Below, in pieces: positions 1 through 7,554 of a stretch of DNA of 53,293 bases (the first letter of the stretch is position 1; every line of letters begins with the position of its first letter). The notes under the pieces are model-generated. The model searched no databases. It saw only the letters and a program-made list of their open reading frames with translations, and was not told the origin of the DNA. Source of the stretch: Candidatus Peribacteria bacterium RIFOXYB1_FULL_54_35 (lineage in GTDB: Bacteria > Patescibacteriota > Gracilibacteria > Peribacterales > Peribacteraceae); contig MFYJ01000010.1 of assembly GCA_001787755.1 (NCBI GenBank), positions 1,277 to 54,569 of the forward strand. Reading direction: 5' to 3'. A program made the translations under genes and the position numbers.

Positions 1-841
1 TGGGACCGCTACTCGGACCGGAGCTGGGACCGCTACTCGGGCCGGAGCTGGGACCGCTACTCGGACCGGAGCTGGGACCGCTACTCGGGCCGGAGCTGGG
101 ACCGCTACTCGGACTACCGCTCGTTGAACCCCCGGACGAAGAACCCCCGGACGAAGAACCACCGGACGAAGAACCACCGGACGAAGAACCGCCGGAACTA
201 CTTCCTCCGCACAGACCTGCACATGAAGATTCGTCTCCAAACTCACACACACATGCTGCACAAGTATCTCCGCCGCATGCACAGGCACAGGCTCCGGTAC
301 AGTCATCTTCGGCGCAACATGCTGGTGAGCCAGCGTCGCAAGAACAGGGATCTTCCTCGCAAGGATCAGGGCAGGTATTACACTCACCGATACCATCGCA
401 ACACAAGCCCTGCGCCTCACATCCCCCGCCACACACATCTGTAGAACTATTCGAAACAGGATCTCCACAGCAGCGTGTCGCACCTGCTGGAGGATTCCCA
501 TAGTCCCATCCCTCAACGATATTTCCTGCATCATCCATGAAGCAAAAGGCGATTCCATCACAGAATCCAGGGATGCCGCCGGCACACCTCGGATCATATT
601 GCATCACTTCTTCCGTACAGAGGATACAGATGCCTCCAGCACAGTAAGGCCATCCGGCTCCGCATTCTGAGCCGTTTGGATCTGAACACGACGACGGGAT
701 TCCCTGAGCCAGCATCTGCACCCGTGCCTGCAGGTTGTCTTCCCGCTTTTCGTTGTGATACACAAGGAAGGCTGTGCATGTGAGAGCAGCGACGATAAAT
801 ACCACGCCAGGGAGCCAATGGTATTCTCGGTTGCGGAGCAT
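1..841 (-). CDS. Membrane-anchored Cys-rich protein with Ser/Gly-Pro repeats (3' end outside window)
   Basis: Read on the minus strand from the ATG at 841, the frame stays open to the window edge (280 codons). The first residues are MLRNREYHWLPG followed by a hydrophobic stretch (about 12-26, VVFIVAALTCTAFLVY), which is a signal anchor. Residues about 40-195 are very rich in cysteine (CCGD, CCAEDDC, CACACGG), as expected for a disulphide-bonded extracellular domain. From about residue 200 come five SSGG units and then repeats of PSSG up to the edge. No known family was recognised. The gene at the right edge of the window has the same architecture, so the two are probably paralogues. It is divergent from the DUF389 gene. 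A possible -10 (TATACT, 917-922) lies upstream but I see no convincing -35. The long overlapping plus-strand ORF at 124-444 is a shadow of the repeats. Confidence 0.8.
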   Translation of the reverse strand, partial: MLRNREYHWLPGVVFIVAALTCTAFLVYHNEKREDNLQARVQMLAQGIPSSCSDPNGSECGAGWPYCAGGICILCTEEVMQYDPRCAGGIPGFCDGIAFCFMDDAGNIVEGWDYGNPPAGATRCCGDPVSNSSTDVCGGGCEAQGLCCDGIGECNTCPDPCEEDPCSCDAGSPACCAEDDCTGACACACGGDTCAACVCEFGDESSCAGLCGGSSSGGSSSGGSSSGGSSSGGSSSGGSTSGSPSSGPSSGPSSGPSSGPSSGPSSGPSSGPSSGPSSGP

Positions 842-1006
842 GAAAGTATCTTGCCCCTCACCATACACTCTGTGGCATGTGGAGAGCAAAGTCACAAAAT
901 GCGTAACTATGGAAATAGTATACAATTTCATAACTGTCTGGAATGGGACTATATTTTGTCGCTTGCAGTGGCGCTGCGAAACTTGTCTGTGCTATAACTT
1001 GCCGTG

Positions 1007-1687
1007 ATGCGTTTCTTCAACCACCACAAAGAGAACATCCTCATCGCTTCCAGGCGTGAAAAGCACGATGCCGTCGTTCACCTCATAGATCAGGGGACGC
1101 TCGGGGGTGGGTACTACATGCTCCTTCTTCTTGCCATCCTCATCATTACACCAGGTCTTCTTTTAGAGAACGTGTCTGTGGTCATCGGCGGCATGATCCT
1201 TGCCCCGCTCATGGTACCGCTCCTTTCCCTCTCCCTTGCGCTGGTGGAGGGGAGCATGCAGGGGTTTCTCCGTGCCCTGAAGATCCTCATTGTATCCATC
1301 CTTATGACTCTAGGCACTTCTGCGCTTCTGACACTTTTTCTTGCACACACGTACAACGTGGTGATGTGGATTCCGGAGGAGATCAGCCCGGGCATCTACA
1401 TCTTCATAGCATTTTGCTCCGGTATCGCAGGTTCGTTTGCCTGGGTCAAGAAAGATCTCTCTGCCAGTATTGCTGGGGTGGCTGTGGCGGTTTCCCTGCT
1501 GCCGCCGCTCTGTGCGGCGGGTATAGGCTTGGCATTGTTGGAGCTCGATCTCGTACGGAATTCTCTCGTGCTCTTCGCAGCGAATCTTGTGGGTATTTGT
1601 ATGGCGGCCTTTCTCGTGTTCTGGACCCTGGGGTTTCCGGATTCTGCCAGAATAGAGGAGAAGGAGATCGAAAAAGTGGAGAGTTAA
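1007..1687 (+). CDS. DUF389 family integral membrane protein
   Basis: 226 residues with six or so hydrophobic helices. The pattern is typical of DUF389: a helix with PGLLLENVSVVIGGMILAPLM, where the small residues and the GGM-LAPLM signature are diagnostic, then a basic-acidic segment (WVKKDLSASIAG) followed by VSLLPPLCAAGIG. The family is widespread and functionally uncharacterised, with transport or stress roles suggested; I assign none. The ATG at 1007 is preceded by an in-frame GTG at 1004. A TATAAC box at 993-998 lies so close that the message would begin at about the start codon, so either could be used. The C-terminal tail (IEEKEIEKVES) is charged and cytosolic. The gene is single and runs convergently into the RNA-gene terminator at 1691-1743. 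Confidence 0.85.
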   Translation: MRFFNHHKENILIASRREKHDAVVHLIDQGTLGGGYYMLLLLAILIITPGLLLENVSVVIGGMILAPLMVPLLSLSLALVEGSMQGFLRALKILIVSILMTLGTSALLTLFLAHTYNVVMWIPEEISPGIYIFIAFCSGIAGSFAWVKKDLSASIAGVAVAVSLLPPLCAAGIGLALLELDLVRNSLVLFAANLVGICMAAFLVFWTLGFPDSARIEEKEIEKVES

Positions 1688-2183
1688 AAAACCGGGCATC
1701 TGCTCTCCAGTGACTCGCGATCACCAGGGAGCAGATGCCCGGTAGCACTCAACGGATAACTTCGAAGTTACCCAAAGAGTGGAAGCACAGCTGACCAGGC
1801 TGCATCCCCCTACCCTTTGACACGATACTGGGCGTGCCACCCTGTGTATCTTTGTGATAGCCCGAGTGCTCGGGCATCGGCTCTCCGTTTTACGCCTGGA
1901 GCGGGCTTTGTGTGTTTGTATTGTTATCCCATCCCGCCCAGCCCTTCGGCAATGCTCAGGGCGGGAGGAAGGGATCCTTCGGTGTGGTCTTGCACCGCAG
2001 GCAGGGAGGAGAGAGAAGTGACTGAAACACACGACTGAGAGACGTGCGCCTTGGACATAGTCCAAGGGAAGGACCATAACTACATGCGAATGAAGAGCCG
2101 GAGCCCCCCAGGCCATGCGACTTATGGCGTCACTTCTCACTGCTCCCTGCGTTGAGGAGAGGAGGAAGTTCTGAAAGAGCGAA
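1685..2183 (-). ncRNA. Probable structured non-coding RNA, about 500 nt, family unknown
   Basis: This 565-bp gap between DUF389 and gmk has no credible protein gene but has a good minus-strand promoter (2190-2218) and a strong minus-strand terminator (1691-1743). Between them the RNA is rich in self-complementarity. A long-range helix of 8 bp (GCAGGGAG/CTCCCTGC) continues, across a 4x4 internal loop, into 10 bp (GAGAAGTGAC/GTCACTTCTC). Local hairpins are GCCAT/ATGGC, CTTGGAC/GTCCAAG, TCCCGCCC/GGGCGGGA, GCCCGA/TCGGGC, GATAC/GTATC and GGGTAAC-TTCGAA-GTTATCC. I compared it by eye with RNase P, tmRNA, SRP and 6S RNA signatures and found none of their conserved cores. A short frame inside the RNA (about 11 codons ending CAG GCG TAA) could be coincidence. 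Confidence 0.65.
1691..1743 (-). terminator. Rho-independent terminator of the minus-strand RNA gene
   Basis: A perfect 15-bp stem (ACCGGGCATCTGCTC paired with GAGCAGATGCCCGGT) encloses a 23-nt loop. On the minus strand it is followed directly by a run of six T (plus-strand A-run 1686-1691). On the plus strand the stem has no T-run after it, so its orientation favours transcription from the right. It may also stop readthrough from DUF389. Confidence 0.85.
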
Positions 2184-2189
2184 CTTATT

Positions 2190-2218
2190 ATTGTACCACA
2201 CATGGTGGTAGCAGGCAA
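2190..2218 (-). promoter_or_regulatory. Sigma-70-type promoter of the RNA gene
   Basis: On the minus strand TTGCCT (2218-2213), a spacer of exactly 17 bp and TACAAT (2195-2190). The predicted start is near 2183. No start codon with a sensible reading frame follows, which supports a non-coding transcript. Confidence 0.65.
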
Positions 2219-2252
2219 TACTGCTCTCCGTTAGAATCTCCTCACCATCACC

Positions 2253-2834
2253 ATGGCAAAAGGCAAACTTGTGCTCATCATCGGCCCCAGCGGAGTGGGG
2301 AAGAGTGTCATTCTCCAGGCACTGCGCGAGAGGCATCCGGAATTCTATTTCCCCAAGTCCGCGACCACGAGGCCACGCAGAAAGGGGGAGGGGGATGACC
2401 TCTACTATTTTGTGACCGATGAGAAATTCGATGCTCTCGTTGAGGAACACAAGGTGCTTGAATGGGCGGTAGTGCACGGTGGAGCACGCTATGGCACTCT
2501 CGTGGAGGAAATTATTCCGCGCATAGAAGATGGGAAGGTGGTGGTGCGCGAGGTGGATGTGCAGGGTTTCGATAGCATCCGGAACCACCACTGCTTCCGC
2601 GGGGCAGGCGCACCCTACATCCTGGAATCTATTTTCATACTGCCTGAGAGCAAGGAACAGCTTCTGGAACACATTGCTGAGCGTGCTCCGATGGAGGGGC
2701 AGGAACTCAAGCGGCGCATTGCCAGCATGGAGAAGGAACTGACCTATGCAGAGGAGTGTTCAGCGAAGATTGTGAATAAGGAGGGGCAACTTGAGAGAAC
2801 TATTTCTCAGGTGGAGGGAGTACTGAAGAGTTAG
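2253..2834 (+). CDS. gmk: Guanylate kinase
   Basis: 193 residues, close to the usual 200. Guanylate kinase phosphorylates GMP to GDP with ATP in the cytosol. The Walker A loop GPSGVGKS lies at residues 11-18. The GMP-binding segment TTRPRRKGEGDDLYYFV follows at about 39-55 and matches the family pattern TTR-PR-GE-DG-DY-F. The lid/core stretch VVREVDVQGFDSIR fills the position of the usual LEID-QGA motif but reads REVDVQGF. The C-terminal helix contains ELTYAEECSAKIVN, like the typical Y-NYD--V-N. It is a single gene with no clear Shine-Dalgarno. A TAGAAT box shortly before the ATG suggests a very short leader. It is followed 63 bp later by the asparaginase-like gene, which has its own promoter. 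Confidence 0.93.
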   Translation: MAKGKLVLIIGPSGVGKSVILQALRERHPEFYFPKSATTRPRRKGEGDDLYYFVTDEKFDALVEEHKVLEWAVVHGGARYGTLVEEIIPRIEDGKVVVREVDVQGFDSIRNHHCFRGAGAPYILESIFILPESKEQLLEHIAERAPMEGQELKRRIASMEKELTYAEECSAKIVNKEGQLERTISQVEGVLKS

Positions 2835-2863
2835 TTTTGCTTTACATACCGGCAAAAACACAC

Positions 2864-2891
2864 TTGCGGGAATCACAGACTTGCGTAGAAT
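2864..2891 (+). promoter_or_regulatory. Promoter giving a leaderless asparaginase-like mRNA
   Basis: TTGCGG (2864-2869), 16-bp spacer, TAGAAT (2886-2891). The ATG at 2898 begins seven bases after the -10 box, exactly where transcription should start. Confidence 0.5.
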
Positions 2892-2897
2892 TCACAT

Positions 2898-3890
2898 ATG
2901 GCAAGACCAAGGATTGCGCTTCTCTATGTCGGCGGATCCATCGGCATGAAGGTCAACCAGAAGACAGGCCGCATAGAGCCCATTGAATCTCTGAATGAGA
3001 TCCACCGTTTCCTCCCGGAATTTCAGAAGGAAGTAGCCCTGAAGTTTTTTTCTATCACCAATGTTGGTTCTTCCGATATCACCCCCGAACATTGGATAGA
3101 TATTGCACAGGCAATCTATAAGCTCTACGACCACTTTGATGGTTTTGTGATTGTGCACGGGAGCAATACCATGAGTTACACGGCCAGCGCGCTCAGCTTT
3201 GCGCTGCAGGGTCTGAGCAAGCCGGTTGTGCTCACTGGGGCGCTGCTTCCCATAAACGATCTCACTGGTGACGGCCGCATGAACCTCATTTTTGCCATTC
3301 GTGCTGCGCAACTCGATCTTGCGGAAGTGTGCATCGTGGTAGGTCCCCATGTGTTTCGCGGGAACCGCGCCAAGAAAGTGGATCAGTCATTCCTCTCCAC
3401 CTTCGATAGCCCCAAAATCCCTCCGCTTGTCGATTTCAGTGTTGAAGTGGAATTGCACCCCCATCGCATCGTGAGGAGAAAGCGCACGCTCGAGTGCAAA
3501 CCGACATTCGATTCGGATGTTGTCATGCTCACACTCAATCCCGGTCTCTCACAGAAGTATTTTGATGCAGTGCTTGCGTCGAAACCTCACGGTGTCGTGC
3601 TCCAGGCTTACGGTCCCGGCATGTTGCCGCAAGATCTCTTCCCGTGGGTGCGTCGCGTGACGAAGACGGGTATTCCCATCGTCATCACCTCGCAATTGCT
3701 TCGTGGCAGAGTAGATCTGCACCGGTACAGGAAGCAGCTTGTACTGGAGCAGCTGGGTGTCATTTCCGGGAAAGATATGACGTTTGAATGTGCAATGGTC
3801 AAGCTCATGTGGGCCCTTACACAGACGAGCACCCCGCGCAGGTTACGCGAGCTCATGGAGAAGAATCTCGCAGGGGAACTGACGGAGTAG
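2898..3890 (+). CDS. L-asparaginase-like amidohydrolase with altered active-site motifs
   Basis: 330 residues, the usual type I asparaginase length, with the family landmarks in order: YVGGSIGM near the N-terminus (usual TGGTI), VIVHGSNTMSYTAS at about 85-97 (usual HGTDTM-YTA), VVLTGALLPINDLTGDGRMNL, then VFRGNRAKKV carrying the conserved lysine, and the C-terminal half with VVLQAYGPG (usual GTGNGN region). Known family members use two threonines, an aspartate and a lysine. Here the first Thr is Ser, the second Thr is Ser and the Asp is Asn. Ser can replace Thr as a nucleophile, but loss of the Asp suggests reduced or changed activity. GatD, the archaeal tRNA amidotransferase subunit, belongs to the same superfamily but also keeps the Asp. 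The gene is single and leaderless. Confidence 0.82.
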   Translation: MARPRIALLYVGGSIGMKVNQKTGRIEPIESLNEIHRFLPEFQKEVALKFFSITNVGSSDITPEHWIDIAQAIYKLYDHFDGFVIVHGSNTMSYTASALSFALQGLSKPVVLTGALLPINDLTGDGRMNLIFAIRAAQLDLAEVCIVVGPHVFRGNRAKKVDQSFLSTFDSPKIPPLVDFSVEVELHPHRIVRRKRTLECKPTFDSDVVMLTLNPGLSQKYFDAVLASKPHGVVLQAYGPGMLPQDLFPWVRRVTKTGIPIVITSQLLRGRVDLHRYRKQLVLEQLGVISGKDMTFECAMVKLMWALTQTSTPRRLRELMEKNLAGELTE

Positions 3891-3896
3891 CCGTTT

Positions 3897-3981
3897 GAAA
3901 GCTTTCAGCTTTCAGGAGATAGCTTTCAGTTCTTCTTTGGATTTTGGGTCTCCTGAAAGCTAGAAGCTATAAGCTGAAAGA
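3897..3981. repeat. Inverted-arm intergenic element, AGCTTTCAG word
   Basis: The left arm repeats the word AGCTTTCAG about three times. The right arm carries the complementary CTGAAAGCT word with AAGCTATAAGCTGAAAG. The two are separated by a T-rich centre (TTTGGATTTTGGGT). The arms pair as a long imperfect hairpin including TTTCAGGAGA/TCTCCTGAAA. It has the same organisation as the elements at 12443, 46339, 47769/48271, 49091 and 49800. Confidence 0.7.
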
Positions 3982-3997
3982 CGATGGGTGGCAGAAG

Positions 3998-4174
3998 CTA
4001 TTCCTCATCATCTTCTGTTTCTTTCTCATTGGCCTTCATCTCTCTTTCATGCTTCTCAAGCATCTTGCTTCCAATCACAGATCCTATGGCACCACCGATT
4101 ACTAGGCCTGTAATGATGCGCTTCAAAATCCGGTCGCATTTCTTCCCTTTTTTATGGCTGCGGAAAAATCCCAT
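3998..4174 (-). CDS. Small glycine-zipper (YtxH-like) protein, 58 aa
   Basis: This minus-strand frame encodes 58 residues. It starts MGFFRSHKKGKKCDRIL (basic), continues with a glycine-rich hydrophobic segment (ITGLVIGGAIGSVIGSKML, about 21-39) and ends with a charged tail (KHEREMKANEKETEDDEE). This layout of basic head, single glycine-zipper helix and acidic coiled tail is that of YtxH/glycine-zipper small membrane proteins, whose role is unknown. The overlapping plus-strand ORF of 65 codons is serine/phenylalanine-rich and reads like a shadow. It lies directly downstream of nothing obvious; the next minus-strand gene (phosphohexomutase) starts farther right and ends 44 bp downstream of this start, so the two could share a transcript. 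Confidence 0.6.
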   Translation of the reverse strand: MGFFRSHKKGKKCDRILKRIITGLVIGGAIGSVIGSKMLEKHEREMKANEKETEDDEE

Positions 4175-4217
4175 AGGTTGAAAGCATTTTAGCAGAAGAT
4201 GAAGGAAAAGCCGAAAG

Positions 4218-5603
4218 TTAGTCCAGTTTTACCTCAGGGTGTTTTCGCACCTCGTCAAGGACAATTTTCTCTATTTGAGCCAATTTTTCAGGACTTCTCG
4301 CTTCCAGACAGAAGGAAAGGCACGGGCTGGTATTGCTCTGCCGGATGCCGGCCCAGGCTCCATCACCAAAGTCAATGCGCGCTCCATCCATCGTTTCGAC
4401 GGGGTATTCTTTTTGGAAGTGTTCCGTGAGTTCCCGGATGACGCGTGTTTTGTGCGCATCCGGGCAGTATGGCCGCAGTTCGGGGGACTGATACACCTTG
4501 GGGAATGCAGCACAGAGCGCAGAGAGAGGTTTTTCTGAGTTACTGAGAATTTTCAGTATCCGCAGTGACGCAACCAGTGCATCGTCGTAGGTGAAGAAGC
4601 CTTCTCCGCAGAAGAAATGCCCCGACTGCTCTCCTCCGAGGAGTGCGGCATGTTCCCGCATGGCATGTTCCACGAAGGAGTGCCCCACTTTGCACATGAC
4701 TGGCTTTCCTCCCCACTTCTTTATTTCCGTCCACAGTGTTCCTGAATTGCTCACGGTGAACACCACGGGCTTCCCGGGATACCGGGAAAGGTGGTCATGC
4801 GCGAGGAGCAGCAACATCTCGTCTGCAGTGCGGACTACCCCCTGTTCGTCCACCACGCCCAGCCGGTCACCATCACCGTCGAAGCCGAAACCAATGGCGC
4901 ATCCATGTTGCACCACTGCTTTCTGCAAGTCTGCGAGCGTCTCGCGTTTACTCGGATCGGCCGGGTGGTTGGGGAATGTCCCATCCGGCTCAATGAAGAG
5001 TCCCGTGAGCCTGCAATGGAGCCTCTTAAATATCTCTGCGTAGACGGGTCCTGCAACACCATTGCCTGTATCTACAGCCACAGGCATTCCTTTCTTGAGC
5101 GGCCGAAAGAGCTTTTCGAGGAAGCGAAGGTACGGTGTCGCTGCATCGTACTCTTTTACAGATCCTTTTCCCTCCACGAGATTCCCTCCTTCTATCCGTT
5201 CCCGGAGCAACTGCAGGTCTTCTCCTGCATACGCATGTGCTTCCCGCACCTGCAACTTGATACCATTATCGTTGGAGGGATTATGACTTGCGGTCACCTG
5301 CACGCCTCCGTCGAGCTTCTTTTCGCAGATGGTGAAGTAGTTGAGGGGACTGGGGGTCTGCCCAATATGGAGAACACGGCATCCCGCCGAGGTGAGCCCT
5401 TCTATGAGTGCTCCTTCGAAATCCGGACTGTGTGTGCGTGCGTCGCGCCCGACGGCAACACTCGGATGCTTCTTGCTGTAGAGCTCTGTGAGTATGGAGC
5501 CGAATCCTTTGCCAATCAGCCTGTAGGCTTCTTTGTGCAGCTGGGTGCCGACCTTGCCGCGGATGTCGTAGGCTCGGAAGATGTGGGGATCGAGCAGGGG
5601 CAT
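4218..5603 (-). CDS. manB: Phosphomannomutase/phosphoglucomutase
   Basis: 461 residues, the normal length for bacterial alpha-D-phosphohexomutases, which interconvert hexose-6-phosphate and hexose-1-phosphate through a phosphoserine. Domain 1 starts with FRAYDIRGKVG. The phosphoserine loop is TASHNPSNDNGIK (about 103-115). The metal loop is GFDGDGDRLG (about 239-248). The sugar-binding loop is GGEQSGHFF (about 329-337). The C-terminal phosphate-binding part reads DGAWAGIRQSNTSP, like the usual RPSGTEP with Ser-Asn-Thr. All four catalytic loops are present. The sequence cannot separate PMM from PGM; many enzymes do both. Its neighbour on the opposite strand is a glucan phosphorylase that makes glucose-1-phosphate, so a PGM role is plausible. 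No Shine-Dalgarno is evident. Confidence 0.9.
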   Translation of the reverse strand: MPLLDPHIFRAYDIRGKVGTQLHKEAYRLIGKGFGSILTELYSKKHPSVAVGRDARTHSPDFEGALIEGLTSAGCRVLHIGQTPSPLNYFTICEKKLDGGVQVTASHNPSNDNGIKLQVREAHAYAGEDLQLLRERIEGGNLVEGKGSVKEYDAATPYLRFLEKLFRPLKKGMPVAVDTGNGVAGPVYAEIFKRLHCRLTGLFIEPDGTFPNHPADPSKRETLADLQKAVVQHGCAIGFGFDGDGDRLGVVDEQGVVRTADEMLLLLAHDHLSRYPGKPVVFTVSNSGTLWTEIKKWGGKPVMCKVGHSFVEHAMREHAALLGGEQSGHFFCGEGFFTYDDALVASLRILKILSNSEKPLSALCAAFPKVYQSPELRPYCPDAHKTRVIRELTEHFQKEYPVETMDGARIDFGDGAWAGIRQSNTSPCLSFCLEARSPEKLAQIEKIVLDEVRKHPEVKLD

Positions 5604-5660
5604 AGGGGAGCGAGAGCAGGGTACTGGTCTTAGGAGGCATTTTCAATGACTGCTCAGCAC

Positions 5661-5689
5661 TGGCTAAAATATTCAAATTATTGTATAAT
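5661..5689 (+). promoter_or_regulatory. Promoter of the glucan phosphorylase gene
   Basis: A perfect TATAAT (5684-5689) stands 17 bp after a weak TGGCTA (5661-5666). The predicted start at about 5697 lies upstream of the ATG at 5718 but downstream of the in-frame start at 5646, which fixes the shorter protein. Confidence 0.55.
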
Positions 5690-5717
5690 ATCTATAGAGT
5701 ACACAGAAACTCTCCAC

Positions 5718-7379
5718 ATGAAGAAAAACCTCAAAGTCGCATATTTCTCCATGGAGATTGGCATCCGGAGTGAAATGCCCACGTACGCCGGAGGACTGGG
5801 GATGCTCGCAGGGGACATCATGCGGTCCTGCGCAGATATGGGCCTGAACGCCGCGTGCATCACCATGTGCTGGCAGCACGGGTACATGAAGCAGAAGATC
5901 TACCCGGATGGATCGCAGAGCTACGCAGACCGGCAATGGAATCCGGCAGATTTCATGAAGAGGGTCGACGAGACAATTACAGTGACTGTGGAGGGGAGAG
6001 ACGTCAAAGTGGGGGCGTGGATGTACGAGTTAGAAGGGATGGAAAAGACAGTTCCCGTCTTCTTTCTCGATACGAATATCGAGGGGAACCAGCCGGGCGA
6101 CCGCGAAATCACCAAATACCTGTACGGTGGGGATGGTGCCATGCGTCTCAAGCAGGAGGTTGTGCTGGGTATCGGAGGAGTGCGGATGCTCCGTGCGCTC
6201 GGCTATGAACATGTCGGTACGTATCACATGAACGAAGGCCATGCGGCATTACTCACACTGGAATTGCTCCGTGAGCGTGGGTACGAAGACAGCGCGGTGC
6301 GGCCGAACTGCGCATTCACTACGCACACTCCGGTAAAGGCAGGTCACGATGTGTTCGACTACGGTCTCGCGCACTATGTAGTGGGAGATATGCTGCCATG
6401 GCATATCCAGAAGCTGGCAGGGCAGGACAGCCTCTCCATGACTCTCCTTGCCATACATCTCAGCCGCTACACGCACGGTGTTTCCAAGATTCACGGTGAA
6501 GTCTCGCAGGCGATGTTTCCCGGAGAGACGATTGATCACATCACCAATGGCGTGCATCACCTGACATGGTCGAGTCCGGAGATAAAGGAACTACTCGATA
6601 AACATGCTCCGGGCTGGAGGGGAGATCCTTCTGTTCTCTCGGATCTGAAATGCGATGACATTCCCGACAAAGAAGTCTGGGATGCGCACCAGGCGGCAAA
6701 GAAGCGACTCATGGAAGAAGTGAACAAGCATACAGCGTTCGATTTCGATATGGACATGCTCACCATTGCGAGTGCCCGGCGCGTGGTTCCGTACAAGCGG
6801 CCCGAGCTCATCTACAACAACCTCGAACGCCTGAAGGAGGTGGCTCACGGCCAGGTGCAAATCATCCACGCGGGGAATGCGCATCCCTCCGATGTTTTCT
6901 CCCAGGGTGTCATCCAGCGCATGGTGCAGCGTTCAAGTTCACTCAAGGACCACGTGAAAATCGTCTACCTTGAGAACTACAATCCGGATATCGCGCGGCT
7001 GCTCATTTCCGGTGCCGATGTCTGGCTCAATACTCCAACGCGGCTGCACGAGGCGTCCGGAACTTCCGGCATGAAAGCCTGTCTGAACGGAGTACTGAAC
7101 CTCTCGACGCTGGATGGATGGTGGATAGAGGGCTACAGCATGGACCCGGAGAGTGGCTGGCGCATTGGTTCCATGGCGAGTGCGGCGGACGTAGAAACGC
7201 ACCGGGCAGTCGATGCAGAGGATCTCTACACGCAGCTGCAGTACGAGGTGGTTCCTGAGTACTACTACAAAGACCGCACGCGCTGGATTCGCCGCATGAA
7301 GCGTGCCATTCGTCTCGTTGGCTTCTTCAATACCCACCGGTGCGTGAAGGAGTACATGGAGAAAGCGTGGGTGGAGTGA
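5718..7379 (+). CDS. glgP: Alpha-glucan (glycogen/starch) phosphorylase, short type
   Basis: 553 residues from the ATG at 5718. The alignment with relatives starts here (KKNLKVAYFSMEIG) and the promoter excludes the upstream start. The protein belongs to GT35 and is much shorter than E. coli GlgP (about 800), as in the TIGR02094 group. It releases glucose-1-phosphate from alpha-1,4-glucans with pyridoxal phosphate. Visible landmarks are AYFSMEIGIRSEMPTYAGGLG at the N-terminus, YHMNEGHAALL, FTTHTPVKAGHD, DHITNGVHHLTW, RRVVPYKRPELI, and EASGTSGMKACLNGVLNLS, in which the lysine is the PLP-binding residue (canonical GTGNMK). DGWWIEGY follows. The product can feed the divergent phosphohexomutase. 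A 15-bp hairpin follows directly. Confidence 0.92.
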   Translation: MKKNLKVAYFSMEIGIRSEMPTYAGGLGMLAGDIMRSCADMGLNAACITMCWQHGYMKQKIYPDGSQSYADRQWNPADFMKRVDETITVTVEGRDVKVGAWMYELEGMEKTVPVFFLDTNIEGNQPGDREITKYLYGGDGAMRLKQEVVLGIGGVRMLRALGYEHVGTYHMNEGHAALLTLELLRERGYEDSAVRPNCAFTTHTPVKAGHDVFDYGLAHYVVGDMLPWHIQKLAGQDSLSMTLLAIHLSRYTHGVSKIHGEVSQAMFPGETIDHITNGVHHLTWSSPEIKELLDKHAPGWRGDPSVLSDLKCDDIPDKEVWDAHQAAKKRLMEEVNKHTAFDFDMDMLTIASARRVVPYKRPELIYNNLERLKEVAHGQVQIIHAGNAHPSDVFSQGVIQRMVQRSSSLKDHVKIVYLENYNPDIARLLISGADVWLNTPTRLHEASGTSGMKACLNGVLNLSTLDGWWIEGYSMDPESGWRIGSMASAADVETHRAVDAEDLYTQLQYEVVPEYYYKDRTRWIRRMKRAIRLVGFFNTHRCVKEYMEKAWVE

Positions 7380-7381
7380 AG

Positions 7382-7414
7382 CATGGAAGGAAAACCTACG
7401 GTTTTCCTTCCATG
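7382..7414 (+). terminator. Stem-loop after glgP
   Basis: A perfect 15-bp stem (CATGGAAGGAAAACC/GGTTTTCCTTCCATG) with a 3-nt loop starts three bases after the stop codon. There is no clear T-run, so it may act as an mRNA 3'-end stabiliser as much as a terminator. A second small hairpin (AGGCAAGC/GCTTGCCT) lies near 7447-7465. Confidence 0.55.
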
Positions 7415-7554
7415 AGCCATCCTTTCCCTTATTAGGTGGCGCTCCAGGCAAGCGGAGCTTGCCTTCGCGCACTTGTTTATTTTCCAGAAAGCTACGAGCA
7501 AAAGCTGAAAGCTCATATCTGGCCCTTGACCAATCTCAATCCTACAATGGCACT

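Noticed and set aside
124-444. 106-codon plus-strand ORF rich in Arg, His and Asn
   Set aside because: Antisense to the Cys-rich head and SSGG units of the left-edge gene.
1745-1775. tRNA-like T-loop TTCGAA
   Set aside because: It is the loop of a local palindrome (GGGTAAC/GTTATCC) without acceptor, D or anticodon arms.
1685-2183. RNase P, tmRNA, SRP or 6S RNA as identity of the RNA gene
   Set aside because: None of the conserved cores (for example GAGGAAAGTCC, GGTTCGAC start or GTTCGAATC end, GGAAGGAAGCAGCC) is present on the proposed strand.
5646-5717. Upstream start for the glucan phosphorylase
   Set aside because: The predicted transcription start (about 5697) lies downstream of it and homology begins at 5718.
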